This document shows, piece by piece, positions 46,969 through 54,274 of a stretch of 64,000 nt of DNA (its first letter is position 1; each line of letters opens with the position of its first letter). Source of the DNA: a bacterium (lineage in GTDB: Bacteria > Hinthialibacterota > Hinthialibacteria > OLB16). The stretch is from contig JAJVIK010000020.1 in NCBI GenBank assembly GCA_022072055.1, positions 87,323-151,322 of the forward strand. Reading direction: 5' to 3'. The position numbers and the translations under genes were made by a program. A model generated the notes under the pieces. It was given only the letters and a program-made list of their open reading frames with translations, ran no database searches and was not told the origin of the DNA.

Positions 46969-47296
46969 GACCACTCCTGATAAACCGCTGGTTTGGCTCA
47001 AGAGTGAGGTAAAGACTCCGCCATTCTCCACCTCCGCGCGGCTGGAGGCAGGCATGCTCCTCAGACGGTTGCAACGAGGCGAACGTTTAGGATTGCCTCA
47101 CTCACGTCCGATGCCCGGAATAGGGCCACGGTGCCATGAATTGCGCATCCGCGACGAGAGTCGAAACTGGCGGATCCTTTACCGGCTCGACGAAGACGCC
47201 ATCGTGGTTGTCGGCGTTTACCAGAAGACCACCCGCGCGACCCCGGGGAATGTCATCCGCATCTGTCAAGATCGATTGAAGAACTATGACACTTAG
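46967..47296 (+). CDS. HigB/RelE-type (Gp49-like) toxin
   Basis: 109 residues. The sequence PFSTSARLEAGMLLRRLQRG, then RCHELRIRDESRNWRILYRL and VVVGVYQKTTRATP is the phage-derived Gp49/HigB ribonuclease toxin type, which cuts mRNA on ribosomes. Toxin before antitoxin is the usual order in higBA. The antitoxin frame begins inside its last codons or shortly after. Transcription seems to start at the ATG region from a palindrome-covered promoter. Confidence 0.88.
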   Translation: MTTPDKPLVWLKSEVKTPPFSTSARLEAGMLLRRLQRGERLGLPHSRPMPGIGPRCHELRIRDESRNWRILYRLDEDAIVVVGVYQKTTRATPGNVIRICQDRLKNYDT

Positions 47297-47312
47297 AATC
47301 AGGAGTCAAATC

Positions 47313-47654
47313 ATGGATTCAGCAAAGAGGGAACGTCTGGAATCCAAAGGCTGGAAAGTTGGAAACGCTGTGGATTTCTTGAATCTTTCACCGGAGGAGG
47401 TGTTGCTGATCGAGATCAAGCTTGCGCTCGCCGACTCATTAAGAAAGCGTCGTCAGAAACGGATGACACAAGCTCAGCTTGCGGAGAAGCTCAAGTCGAG
47501 TCAGCCCCGAGTGGCGCGCGCGGAGTGTGGGGATGCCTCGGTCTCGATTGAATTGCTTGTTCGGGCGATGCTCGCAACTGGGGCAACTCCAAAGGACATC
47601 GGGAAAGCCATCGCGGTCGCTGGAAAAGGCGGGAACCCGTTGCCCGAGGCGTGA
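47313..47654 (+). CDS. HigA-like XRE-family antitoxin
   Basis: 113 residues from ATG 47313 (preceded by AGGAG); an ATG at 47286 overlapping the toxin end would add nine residues. A helix-turn-helix runs through KRMTQAQLAEKLKSSQPRVA and SIELLVRAMLATGATPKDIG. It should bind both the toxin and the operator palindromes upstream of higB. The N-terminal part (LESKGWKVGNAVDFLNLSPE) is the kind found in the large-RelE partner antitoxins. Confidence 0.88.
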   Translation: MDSAKRERLESKGWKVGNAVDFLNLSPEEVLLIEIKLALADSLRKRRQKRMTQAQLAEKLKSSQPRVARAECGDASVSIELLVRAMLATGATPKDIGKAIAVAGKGGNPLPEA

Positions 47655-47671
47655 CACTTTCGGCCGCTCGC

Positions 47672-49135
47672 TCACTCCCCAAACCAGAACGAGTAAACCC
47701 TCGCGTTTTTGGCGGCGAGATTGAGGCGGACTGTCTTGCCACGGAGCGCGGCAAGACCCTCTGATCCGAGATCCAAGGGGGAATCCAGCGTGTTCTCCGA
47801 GAGCGCTCTTGATGACAGGAGAATCTTCCCGTCTTCATCCAGGATTTCCGCTTTCACCCAGCCTGTGTCCGCTTCCGCATTGATGTGGAGCTCACCGCCC
47901 GGATGGGCAAAGGGCTTGGTGACCAACGTCGCCTCCCCCTCCCCGGCGTCGAGCGAAACCCAACCATCCCGACGGAGGGTGGCGAATCCGATATCCATCC
48001 CCAACCCGAGTTCCGAGCCGCGCCCATGGGGGGCCTGCGAACCCGCGTAGTAGATCAGGATGCGGTCCTCGAGAATGACCGAGCGGCAGGCCCCGCGCAT
48101 GTCGCCGAAATCCCATGAACCCGGCGGGCCATTGGGGATGAAGACCCGACGTTCCGGGTCACGGACCCAGTGGCGGCCATCGCGGGAGTGGCAGAGTTGC
48201 ATGTCGATTCGCCCGACGCTCTTGGACTCGATATAGAACATCCACAGCATTCCGACATAAACCCCCTCGTAGAGGTCGATGCTGATTCCATAGAACTGAG
48301 TGTTGGGTCCATCGCGCTCATCCGGGGCCAGGACAAGTTCGGGAGTGGACCAATGGATGAAGTCGGAGGATTCGCTTCGCGCCACTTTGCGTCCGCCCGC
48401 GCCGAACCGTCCGAAGGCCACATACTTCTCGAGCGCCGGATCGAACAACACCACCTGGCCGGTGTCGCTGCCGTATTTCATCACCGGGTTCCCCTCGTAG
48501 GGCCTCCAATGGATGCCATCCGGGGAGAAGGCCACATGGATGCCATCGCGTTCGCCCTCGCCATAGATCTCCAGCCCCTCGTACATCATCAGAGGCCCGA
48601 AGCCGTGATCCCAATAAAAGGCCTTGTAGCGCCGTTCCGGGTTCGGGTCGTGCGGTTCATGCAGAACCGAAAAGCCTTCCGGATTATAGAGGTCGGGCGC
48701 GATCATGTTGTTTTCGGTCGAGCCTTCAAAATCGACCAGGTTGAGAACCGGTTTGTCCCAATGAATTCCATCGCGGGAGGTGGCGTACGAAAGCAGCGTG
48801 GCGTGCCCGGGGCGACGCTGCCCTTGGACCGTGATCTTCTCCTTGGCGGACTTGGGGATGTTCATGTACCAGGCCTTGAAGAGACGTTCGGCGGGGTCAT
48901 AGAGAAGGGTTCCATAGACCTGAACGCGATTGCCCTCCCAGGGGTGTTCCCGAACCAGGACCGGATTGTCCGGGTATTTGATGGGTTGATGGACAGTCCG
49001 CGTGAAACCGGAGGAGGACTCGAGGATGAGGTCATCGAAGAACAGCCGGCGAAGGCCGGGGGCGAGAGGGAGCGGCTCGGCGCGGGAGACCAAAGGCGTA
49101 AAGATTAGTAGCAAGGGAAGACCGAACACAAACAC
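47672..49135 (-). CDS. exported GH32/GH43-like five-bladed propeller protein
   Basis: 487 residues from GTG 49135. A signal peptide (FVFGLPLLLIFTPLVSRAEP) is followed by repeats of the glycosidase-propeller kind: YATSRDGIHWDKPVLNLVDF, AFSPDGIHWRPYEGNPVM, SDFIHWSTPELV, CHSRDGRHWVRDPER and PPGSWDFGDMRG. The C-terminal region is a beta-sandwich (LHINAEADTGWVKAEILDED). It belongs to a broad uncharacterised family in environmental genomes that resembles GH32/GH43 hydrolases, but the catalytic acid residues were not confidently placed. The longer ORF from 49330 lies in the upstream PIN gene; the GTG sits one base after its stop. Confidence 0.78.
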   Translation of the reverse strand: MFVFGLPLLLIFTPLVSRAEPLPLAPGLRRLFFDDLILESSSGFTRTVHQPIKYPDNPVLVREHPWEGNRVQVYGTLLYDPAERLFKAWYMNIPKSAKEKITVQGQRRPGHATLLSYATSRDGIHWDKPVLNLVDFEGSTENNMIAPDLYNPEGFSVLHEPHDPNPERRYKAFYWDHGFGPLMMYEGLEIYGEGERDGIHVAFSPDGIHWRPYEGNPVMKYGSDTGQVVLFDPALEKYVAFGRFGAGGRKVARSESSDFIHWSTPELVLAPDERDGPNTQFYGISIDLYEGVYVGMLWMFYIESKSVGRIDMQLCHSRDGRHWVRDPERRVFIPNGPPGSWDFGDMRGACRSVILEDRILIYYAGSQAPHGRGSELGLGMDIGFATLRRDGWVSLDAGEGEATLVTKPFAHPGGELHINAEADTGWVKAEILDEDGKILLSSRALSENTLDSPLDLGSEGLAALRGKTVRLNLAAKNARVYSFWFGE

Positions 49136-49136
49136 T

Positions 49137-49553
49137 TCAGTCGTCCCGTAGCAGTGGCTGGAAACCAGCCTGTTGAAAGTGGTGGTCGTAGGTGAGTGCT
49201 TCAGCGATTCTTTCATTTTCCATAATGACAAACGAAGCACAATCGGTAAGGCTCCAAGATTTGTCAGATCGATCCCTGTATCGCTCAATTGCCAACTGAA
49301 ATAAGGCCGCATTCTGCGGAACGACCTCAATTCTCGGATCTGATTCCATTAACTCGACCGCTTGCACTCCAGCTTTCCTGAGGAATGTCCCCTTCCTGGA
49401 CAGAGCATTGAGCAATTCAACGAGAACCATCTGGCTCGTGACAAACCTCGCGTCCACGAGTCCCTGGGAACCGCGAAGGCACTTTTCCTTGATGGGACCT
49501 TCCGGGTTCAAGAGCCCCAACCAATAGGCGGTGTCAACAAAGAGAGTTCTCAT
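49137..49553 (-). CDS. PIN-domain toxin (VapC-like)
   Basis: 138 residues from ATG 49553. The four acidic PIN residues are visible: Asp in LFVDTAYWLG, Glu in VLVELLNALSR, Asp in SLTDCASFV and Asp in LTYDHHF. PIN proteins are Mg2+-dependent RNases, and in VapBC modules they cut tRNA or rRNA. The start overlaps the preceding small ORF by four bases (ATGA), so the two are a toxin-antitoxin pair. The stop is one base before the GTG of the propeller gene. Confidence 0.88.
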   Translation of the reverse strand: MRTLFVDTAYWLGLLNPEGPIKEKCLRGSQGLVDARFVTSQMVLVELLNALSRKGTFLRKAGVQAVELMESDPRIEVVPQNAALFQLAIERYRDRSDKSWSLTDCASFVIMENERIAEALTYDHHFQQAGFQPLLRDD

Positions 49554-49780
49554 TCCTGGTTGGAGTCGGGGCCATATAGGTAATAATCCAGATTCGTCGA
49601 GAAGTCGGGTGGCAACTTGCGCCATTCCTCAATCGGCACAGAAGAGCCAACTTTGGCCAGGACTACCCATATGGGGACCCGCGTCGATGTCCCAGCATTT
49701 GAAAAGGAGTGACTTTCTGCTTCCCGCTGGATACATCCGCGATCACTGGCGCCCGCAAGCTCTTGAGGGGTGCTTTTCAT
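49550..49780 (-). CDS. probable antitoxin of the PIN toxin
   Basis: 76 residues from ATG 49780; ATG 49801 is an alternative. The C-terminal half (RVPIWVVLAKVGSSVPIEEW, then LPPDFSTNLDYYLYGPD) resembles small proteins I recall preceding PIN toxins, which end in a Tyr-Leu-Tyr-Gly motif. The N-terminal third shows no known DNA-binding fold. Four-base overlap with the toxin start supports the assignment. Function as antitoxin is inferred. Confidence 0.65.
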   Translation of the reverse strand: MKSTPQELAGASDRGCIQREAESHSFSNAGTSTRVPIWVVLAKVGSSVPIEEWRKLPPDFSTNLDYYLYGPDSNQE

Positions 49781-49831
49781 GGCTTTTCTCTCCAACATCA
49801 CATCATACTGTACGTCCCCGGTCGTGGCCGG

Positions 49832-50800
49832 TCAACGCCGACTTGTGAGCCTCATCCATTTCCGCAGCCCCTCCACCTCCCCGAAACCGCGCGCGACCCA
49901 CCCGGAAAGCCAAATCCAACCGCCAAACCATGGGTGAAACCCCAGACGAGCGGATTGATGGAGACCCGCCAGAAAGAAGGCGAGAAGGAGGAGCAGGATC
50001 GGCCTTAACGAGAGCGAGAAAAGAGAAACGAGGAAGATCAGCGGCATCGCGCCGACAAGCCCCAGCGCCTTGCAGATCTTCAAGCCCATCAAGGGGGTGG
50101 CATGCTTCAAATGAAACCGGATGGTGTAGAAGCCGTTGCGGCGGAGACGGCGGAGGTAGGTCTCGAAGGTGGGGGGCGGGTAAATGTGGATCGCCTCGGC
50201 GCTCGCGACATAGAAGAATTTCAGGTCGTGCCCGGCGCAGCGGTAAAAGAAATCCGAATCCTCCGCGTTGGTGCGAAAGGCAGGATCAAAGCCGCCGAGA
50301 AATTGAAAGACCTCGCGCTTGAAGACATGGTTGAAGTACATGACTTCGCGCCAGGGGACTCCGATCTCGCGGCTTTTCGGGCCGAAGGTTCTCGCGGAGA
50401 CTTGCTCATCGAGAGTGGCCGCCCAGTGCGTTCCCGCCTCGGCGGCACGGACCCTCCCGCAGGCCACCGAGTAAGTGTCCCAATCGCATTTCTTGAGAAG
50501 GTTCTCCAGCCACGCCTCGCCGAGCACGATGTCGCTATCGACAAAGGCGATCAGGTCCACGTCGCGGACCTGTTCCAGCGCGGCGTTTCTGGCCGCGCCC
50601 ACCCCTTGGTTCGTTTCGAGACGCACCCAGTCCACATCGGGGTGCTGATCCCTCAGGGATGGGGTCTGATCGGTGGATCCGTCATCCACAACCACAATCT
50701 GGGAGGGGTTTTGGGCGCGGATGCCTTCGAGGCAACGCGGCAAGGTTTTCGCGGCGTTGAAGGCGGCGACCAGGAATGCGACCCGTGGATGAACCTCCAC
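49832..50800 (-). CDS. family 2 glycosyltransferase with C-terminal membrane helices
   Basis: 322 residues from a GTG at 50800. GT-A fold motifs: AFLVAAFNAAKTLPRCLEGI, IVVVDDGSTDQT and the metal-binding AFVDSDIVLGEAW, then FLGGFDPAFRTNAEDSDFFY with the ED acid. Two hydrophobic stretches (about 235-290) anchor the protein to the inner membrane. It should transfer a nucleotide-activated sugar to a lipid or polysaccharide acceptor. The lipoprotein gene ends 33 bases upstream, so the two may be co-transcribed. Confidence 0.9.
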   Translation of the reverse strand: MEVHPRVAFLVAAFNAAKTLPRCLEGIRAQNPSQIVVVDDGSTDQTPSLRDQHPDVDWVRLETNQGVGAARNAALEQVRDVDLIAFVDSDIVLGEAWLENLLKKCDWDTYSVACGRVRAAEAGTHWAATLDEQVSARTFGPKSREIGVPWREVMYFNHVFKREVFQFLGGFDPAFRTNAEDSDFFYRCAGHDLKFFYVASAEAIHIYPPPTFETYLRRLRRNGFYTIRFHLKHATPLMGLKICKALGLVGAMPLIFLVSLFSLSLRPILLLLLAFFLAGLHQSARLGFHPWFGGWIWLSGWVARGFGEVEGLRKWMRLTSRR

Positions 50801-50833
50801 CTTCGCTTGTTCCCCCCACCATCGCTCGAGCGG

Positions 50834-51622
50834 CTATCGGGAGGCGCCCGAAGCCGCTTTCTCATCCACCCCGATTCGCCGCCATTCTCCCTTGGGACTC
50901 AACCGGTAACGGATGGTTCGATTGACCGCAAAGTCAGAACTTTGCTTGGAGCCTTCTCCGGCATCCAGGCTGTAGTGAAACCGGGCCTTGAGCGTGGCGG
51001 TCAGATCGGAGGAGGTGTCGGAACGATCTAGGACTCCTTCCACGGGCTTGCCGGCGATGGTCACCTCGGTGAAACCGGAGCTCGCCGAAACGCTCGTATT
51101 CTTCGGAAGGTTGACCTCAAACGATTCCGGGTGGACTTCGAGCTTCACGGGATACTTTGAACTCAGCATCTTCCTCATCCGGTCGAGGCTCTTGGTTGGG
51201 ATGAGTAGTTGTCCCTCCGGCCGATAGCGGGCTTCTGTCGAATCGGCGCGCTTGAGGAAGAAGTCCTCTTGTTCATCCGCCAGTTCCCGGCTGATTTCGC
51301 CAGCCGCGATCCTCAGGATCTGTGTCGGGTCTTCGAGAGAACGAGATGGAGCCGAAGCCTTCGATGCGGTGTGGGCGGAGGCGCCACCGCCGGAGCTTGC
51401 GGTAGATCGTGAGGGGGATGAAGCGCCAGGCTCCTCCTCGGTGATCTCGTCCAGCTTTCCGCCGCTGGAGGAAATCGATTGGGGGCCATCCAGCCCCTCA
51501 TCCATGATTTCCAGGTCAGCCTTGGGGGTGGGTTTCGTTGCCTTTCGGGAGCAGCCCTGGAGCGCAATCGCCGAGGAAACAAGGGAAACGGCAATCAAAA
51601 GGGTGAGTATTCGGGGCCTCAT
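50834..51622 (-). CDS. lipoprotein of unknown function
   Basis: 262 residues. Signal and lipobox are clear: ILTLLIAVSLVSSAIALQGC, cleavage before the Cys. A Ser/Gly-rich linker (about residues 50-95) leads to a charged domain with LRIAAGEISRELADEQEDFF, LLIPTKSLDRMRKMLSSKYP and VNRTIRYRLSPKGEWRRIGV. No known domain recognised. It is anchored in the periplasmic or outer membrane face and precedes a GT2 gene. Confidence 0.75.
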   Translation of the reverse strand: MRPRILTLLIAVSLVSSAIALQGCSRKATKPTPKADLEIMDEGLDGPQSISSSGGKLDEITEEEPGASSPSRSTASSGGGASAHTASKASAPSRSLEDPTQILRIAAGEISRELADEQEDFFLKRADSTEARYRPEGQLLIPTKSLDRMRKMLSSKYPVKLEVHPESFEVNLPKNTSVSASSGFTEVTIAGKPVEGVLDRSDTSSDLTATLKARFHYSLDAGEGSKQSSDFAVNRTIRYRLSPKGEWRRIGVDEKAASGASR

Positions 51623-51773
51623 GGTGGGCGGAGCTTAGCGTAGAACCCATCGAGGTGAAAGGCGGGATGGGGTTCCGGTCTTCACGCCAAACCCCAACCC
51701 TTGACTCCGGGTGTCGAGGCCCCTTCGATAACCCATTGATTCGTTTGTGGTAACGGCAAATTGAGAGGTGCGG

Positions 51774-51806
51774 GCCTAAAACTGCATCCGGATGCGTGAT
51801 TTAGGC
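51774..51806 (+). promoter_or_regulatory. nested palindrome upstream of the cytochrome promoter candidate
   Basis: GCCTAAA (51774-51780) pairs with TTTAGGC (51800-51806), and between them GCATCCGGATGC (51784-51795) is itself a perfect 12-bp palindrome. It lies just upstream of the -10 candidate TAGAAT, so it may be an activator or repressor site rather than RNA. No known binding protein can be named. Confidence 0.45.
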
Positions 51807-51852
51807 TTCCTTGCGCGAATTATCTGTACTAGAATACCAGTATTACCCTGAT

Positions 51853-51891
51853 CCGAGGGGGTCCCTCGGTCTGGGGATGGGGGTTATCCCC
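51853..51891 (+). promoter_or_regulatory. two adjacent hairpins in the cytochrome leader
   Basis: CCGAGGG (51853-51859) with CCCTCGG (51863-51869), three-base loop; then GGGGAT (51873-51878) with ATCCCC (51886-51891). They end about 18 bases before the ribosome site of the decaheme gene, so they could influence its translation or mRNA stability. Confidence 0.45.
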
Positions 51892-51923
51892 GGTTGAGGA
51901 TTACGCGTAAGGAGGCATCAGTC

Positions 51924-54047
51924 ATGCGAGATCCGTCCTCTCCAGTCCCATTCCTGTTTTCAAAATCGGGCTGGCTGGCAGTAGTGTTGTTCGTTGTGGC
52001 TCTGGCGCTCGCGCCCACTGGGGTGTTGGCGCAAAACTCCGCCGACTTGAACCGGAGCGGGATGGTGGATTCCGAGGACCTGCTGCTGCTCAATGAGCAG
52101 TGGCACACGAGCGGGTTTGTTCCGGTTCCGGACAACCCTGCAGCCCAGGCAAACTCCCAGATCACGGGGGTGGTGATTCCAGGGGACAACAAGCCGGAGG
52201 TGACCTTCACCTTCACTGATGGGAACGGCAATCCGATCCCCCTCAACCGAATTCGACGCGCGCGGTTTCTGTTCGCGCGGATCGAGGAAGACAACCTTCC
52301 GCAGAACCGAACCCACTATGTGAACTATATCCTAAACAACAGCGGCCAGCCGACCACCAATGACGGAGGCGGCATCGGCAATCTGGTGGACCTGGGGGGC
52401 GGCGTGTTCAAGTTCAAATTCAGCGTGGCCATCGCCATCACCAACCCCGCCCTTACTCACACGGTCGGCGGGCAGTTGGACCACGATTTTGACCGCGATG
52501 GAACCACGGACTCGTACGCAAACCCACTCTTCAATTTCCGTCCCGACGGCAATCCGGTGACCGTGGTGCGGGAGCTCTCCTCGACCGAGACCTGCAATGA
52601 GTGCCACAATGTGCTGGCTTTGCATGGGGGCGGGAGGCGTGAATACGGTCTTTGCATCCTGTGCCACAACCCGGGCGTGATCGATCCGGACACCGGAGAG
52701 ACGGTGGACATGGCTTATCTCGTGCACCAGATTCACCTCGGCTCGGCGTTTCAGGGGGCCAATAATGTGGCCGGGGCCACGGATGGGATCAACAGCGGGA
52801 CGCCCTATGTCATCGTTGGAAATCAAGGTTCGATCCACAATTACGAACACGTGGTCTTCCCGCAAGATGTCCGCAATTGCGAGACATGCCACACGGGCGC
52901 GGAGCTCAAGGGAATCCAGGAGAACTACTACAAGACGGTTCCCTCGCAGCGGGCGTGCAGCGGGTGCCACGACAAGACCAACGCCAACACGGGCGTAAAC
53001 CATGCGCCGGGAGCGTTTCCGGACACTGCTTGCGCCTTCTGCCACACCTCGGTCCAGGTGAGTGAGTTTGATCTTTCGATCCCCGGCGCGCATGTCGTTC
53101 CGAAGAAGTCGGCCAGCTTGCCGAAGATCATCGCGGAAATCCTTAACGTGGCCAATGTGGCTCCGGGAGCCACCCCGACTGTCACCTTTAAGCTCTCCTC
53201 TGTGATCAACAATGTGACCAGCACGATCAACCCCGGTGATCTGAACAGCGTGGCGGTCACCATGGCGGGTCCCACGACCGACTATAACTTCAATATCCGT
53301 CAGAGTGTCACCAACGCGAATTCGGTGGACAACGGAAACGGGACGCGCAGTTACAGCTTCACTTCCCCTGTTCCGTCCGACGTGACCGGAACGCTGGGAT
53401 TCGCGATGGAGGCGCGCGGGAACGCCGTGACGATCGGCGGGGAGTCGGTCCGCGCGGCGGCTCAGAATCCGGTCGTGTATGTCGAACTGGCCAAGGCGGT
53501 TCATCCTCGCCGCGAGGTCATCGACTGGAACAAGTGCCTCAAATGCCACGATGTGCTCTCGCTGCACGGCGACAACCGGAACGAATACATGTTCTGTGTG
53601 ATGTGTCACCGTCCCAACGGCACCGATATCTCGCGTCGCCCGGCGGGAACGCTGCCCGAGGAGACCATCGACTTCCGGGTGATGATCCACAAGATCCACT
53701 CCGGTGAAGAGCTGGAGAAACCCTACACGGTGTATGGGTTCGGCAACACGCCGCACGATTACACCGAGGTCCTGTTCCCCGGCAACCGGAGGGACTGCGA
53801 GAGCTGTCACCGCCCGGGCACGTATGATCTGCCGCTGCCCGAGGGGCTGGCGAATGTGGCCATCATCGGCGGCGTGACCGACTTCCAGCCGATCAACGCC
53901 ACCTGCATCTCGTGTCACGACAACGATGAGGCCGCGGTCCATATGGAGTCCATGATCGCGCTTTCGAATGGAATCGAGACCTGCGTCGAGTGCCACGGGC
54001 CGGCGGAGCGGTGGTCGGTGGACGTGGTTCACTTCGATCAGGATTAG
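51924..54047 (+). CDS. OmcA/MtrC-family decaheme c-type cytochrome, exported
   Basis: 707 residues from ATG 51924 (AAGGAGG eight bases upstream). A type I signal peptide (GWLAVVLFVVALALAPTGVL) ends near Ala36; no lipobox follows, unlike Shewanella MtrC/OmcA. Residues 41-61 form a dockerin-type loop (DLNRSGMVDSEDLLLLNEQW). Ten CxxCH sites sit at Cys 224, 244, 319, 345, 370 and 538, 558, 625, 661, 687, i.e. two pentaheme domains separated by a beta domain, the architecture of MtrC, MtrF and OmcA. Those proteins pass electrons from the outer membrane to minerals or other acceptors. The barrel and 13-heme genes follow downstream; a strong terminator separates this gene from them. Confidence 0.93.
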   Translation: MRDPSSPVPFLFSKSGWLAVVLFVVALALAPTGVLAQNSADLNRSGMVDSEDLLLLNEQWHTSGFVPVPDNPAAQANSQITGVVIPGDNKPEVTFTFTDGNGNPIPLNRIRRARFLFARIEEDNLPQNRTHYVNYILNNSGQPTTNDGGGIGNLVDLGGGVFKFKFSVAIAITNPALTHTVGGQLDHDFDRDGTTDSYANPLFNFRPDGNPVTVVRELSSTETCNECHNVLALHGGGRREYGLCILCHNPGVIDPDTGETVDMAYLVHQIHLGSAFQGANNVAGATDGINSGTPYVIVGNQGSIHNYEHVVFPQDVRNCETCHTGAELKGIQENYYKTVPSQRACSGCHDKTNANTGVNHAPGAFPDTACAFCHTSVQVSEFDLSIPGAHVVPKKSASLPKIIAEILNVANVAPGATPTVTFKLSSVINNVTSTINPGDLNSVAVTMAGPTTDYNFNIRQSVTNANSVDNGNGTRSYSFTSPVPSDVTGTLGFAMEARGNAVTIGGESVRAAAQNPVVYVELAKAVHPRREVIDWNKCLKCHDVLSLHGDNRNEYMFCVMCHRPNGTDISRRPAGTLPEETIDFRVMIHKIHSGEELEKPYTVYGFGNTPHDYTEVLFPGNRRDCESCHRPGTYDLPLPEGLANVAIIGGVTDFQPINATCISCHDNDEAAVHMESMIALSNGIETCVECHGPAERWSVDVVHFDQD

Positions 54048-54086
54048 GACCTGCCGCTTGAGAGAGACCGATTCAATCGGAGGAGG

Positions 54087-54130
54087 GGGCCGGGCTGGCT
54101 GAGAAAGCCAGTCCCGGCCCTTTTCCTTTC
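54087..54130 (+). terminator. strong intrinsic terminator after the decaheme gene
   Basis: GGGCCGGG-CTGGCT (54087-54100), loop GAGAA, AGCCAG (54106-54111), one bulged T, CCCGGCCC (54113-54120), then TTTTCCTTTCC. Fourteen base pairs with a T-rich tail, 40 bases beyond the stop codon. Confidence 0.93.
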
Positions 54131-54225
54131 CGGGTGGACAGATTGGTCTGAAAAGGCTAACTTACCACAATCTGGATTGCGCGGATTCCCTTGGGGAACT
54201 TGTCCGCGATGGTGAATACTGAACG

Positions 54226-54259
54226 GCGCCTCCGCCCGCAAGGGTGCATGCCGAGGCGC
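54226..54259 (+). promoter_or_regulatory. hairpin directly upstream of the barrel gene ribosome site
   Basis: GCGCCTC (54226-54232) pairs with GAGGCGC (54253-54259), with an inner CCC (54235-54237)/GGG (54242-54244) helix. The GGGGG ribosome-site candidate begins four bases later, before the GTG at 54275. A translational role is possible; no known riboswitch class matches. Confidence 0.4.
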
Positions 54260-54274
54260 TTTGGGGGCTAAACG

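Larger units (their letters stand above)
51623..51923 (+). other. divergent regulatory region before the decaheme cytochrome (301 bp)
   Basis: No coding frame. It holds a -10-like TAGAAT (51830-51835), a symmetric AATAC..GTATT pair (51833-51844), three hairpins (51774-51806, 51853-51869, 51873-51891) and the ribosome site AAGGAGG (51909-51915). It was compared with the c-di-GMP GEMM riboswitch because such elements often control multiheme cytochromes; the required conserved core is absent. Confidence 0.5.

Noticed and set aside
51661-51923. c-di-GMP (GEMM) riboswitch before the decaheme cytochrome
   Set aside because: GGCAAA and GGCCTAA fragments are present, but the conserved GGGACGCAAAGC core and tetraloop receptor pattern are missing.
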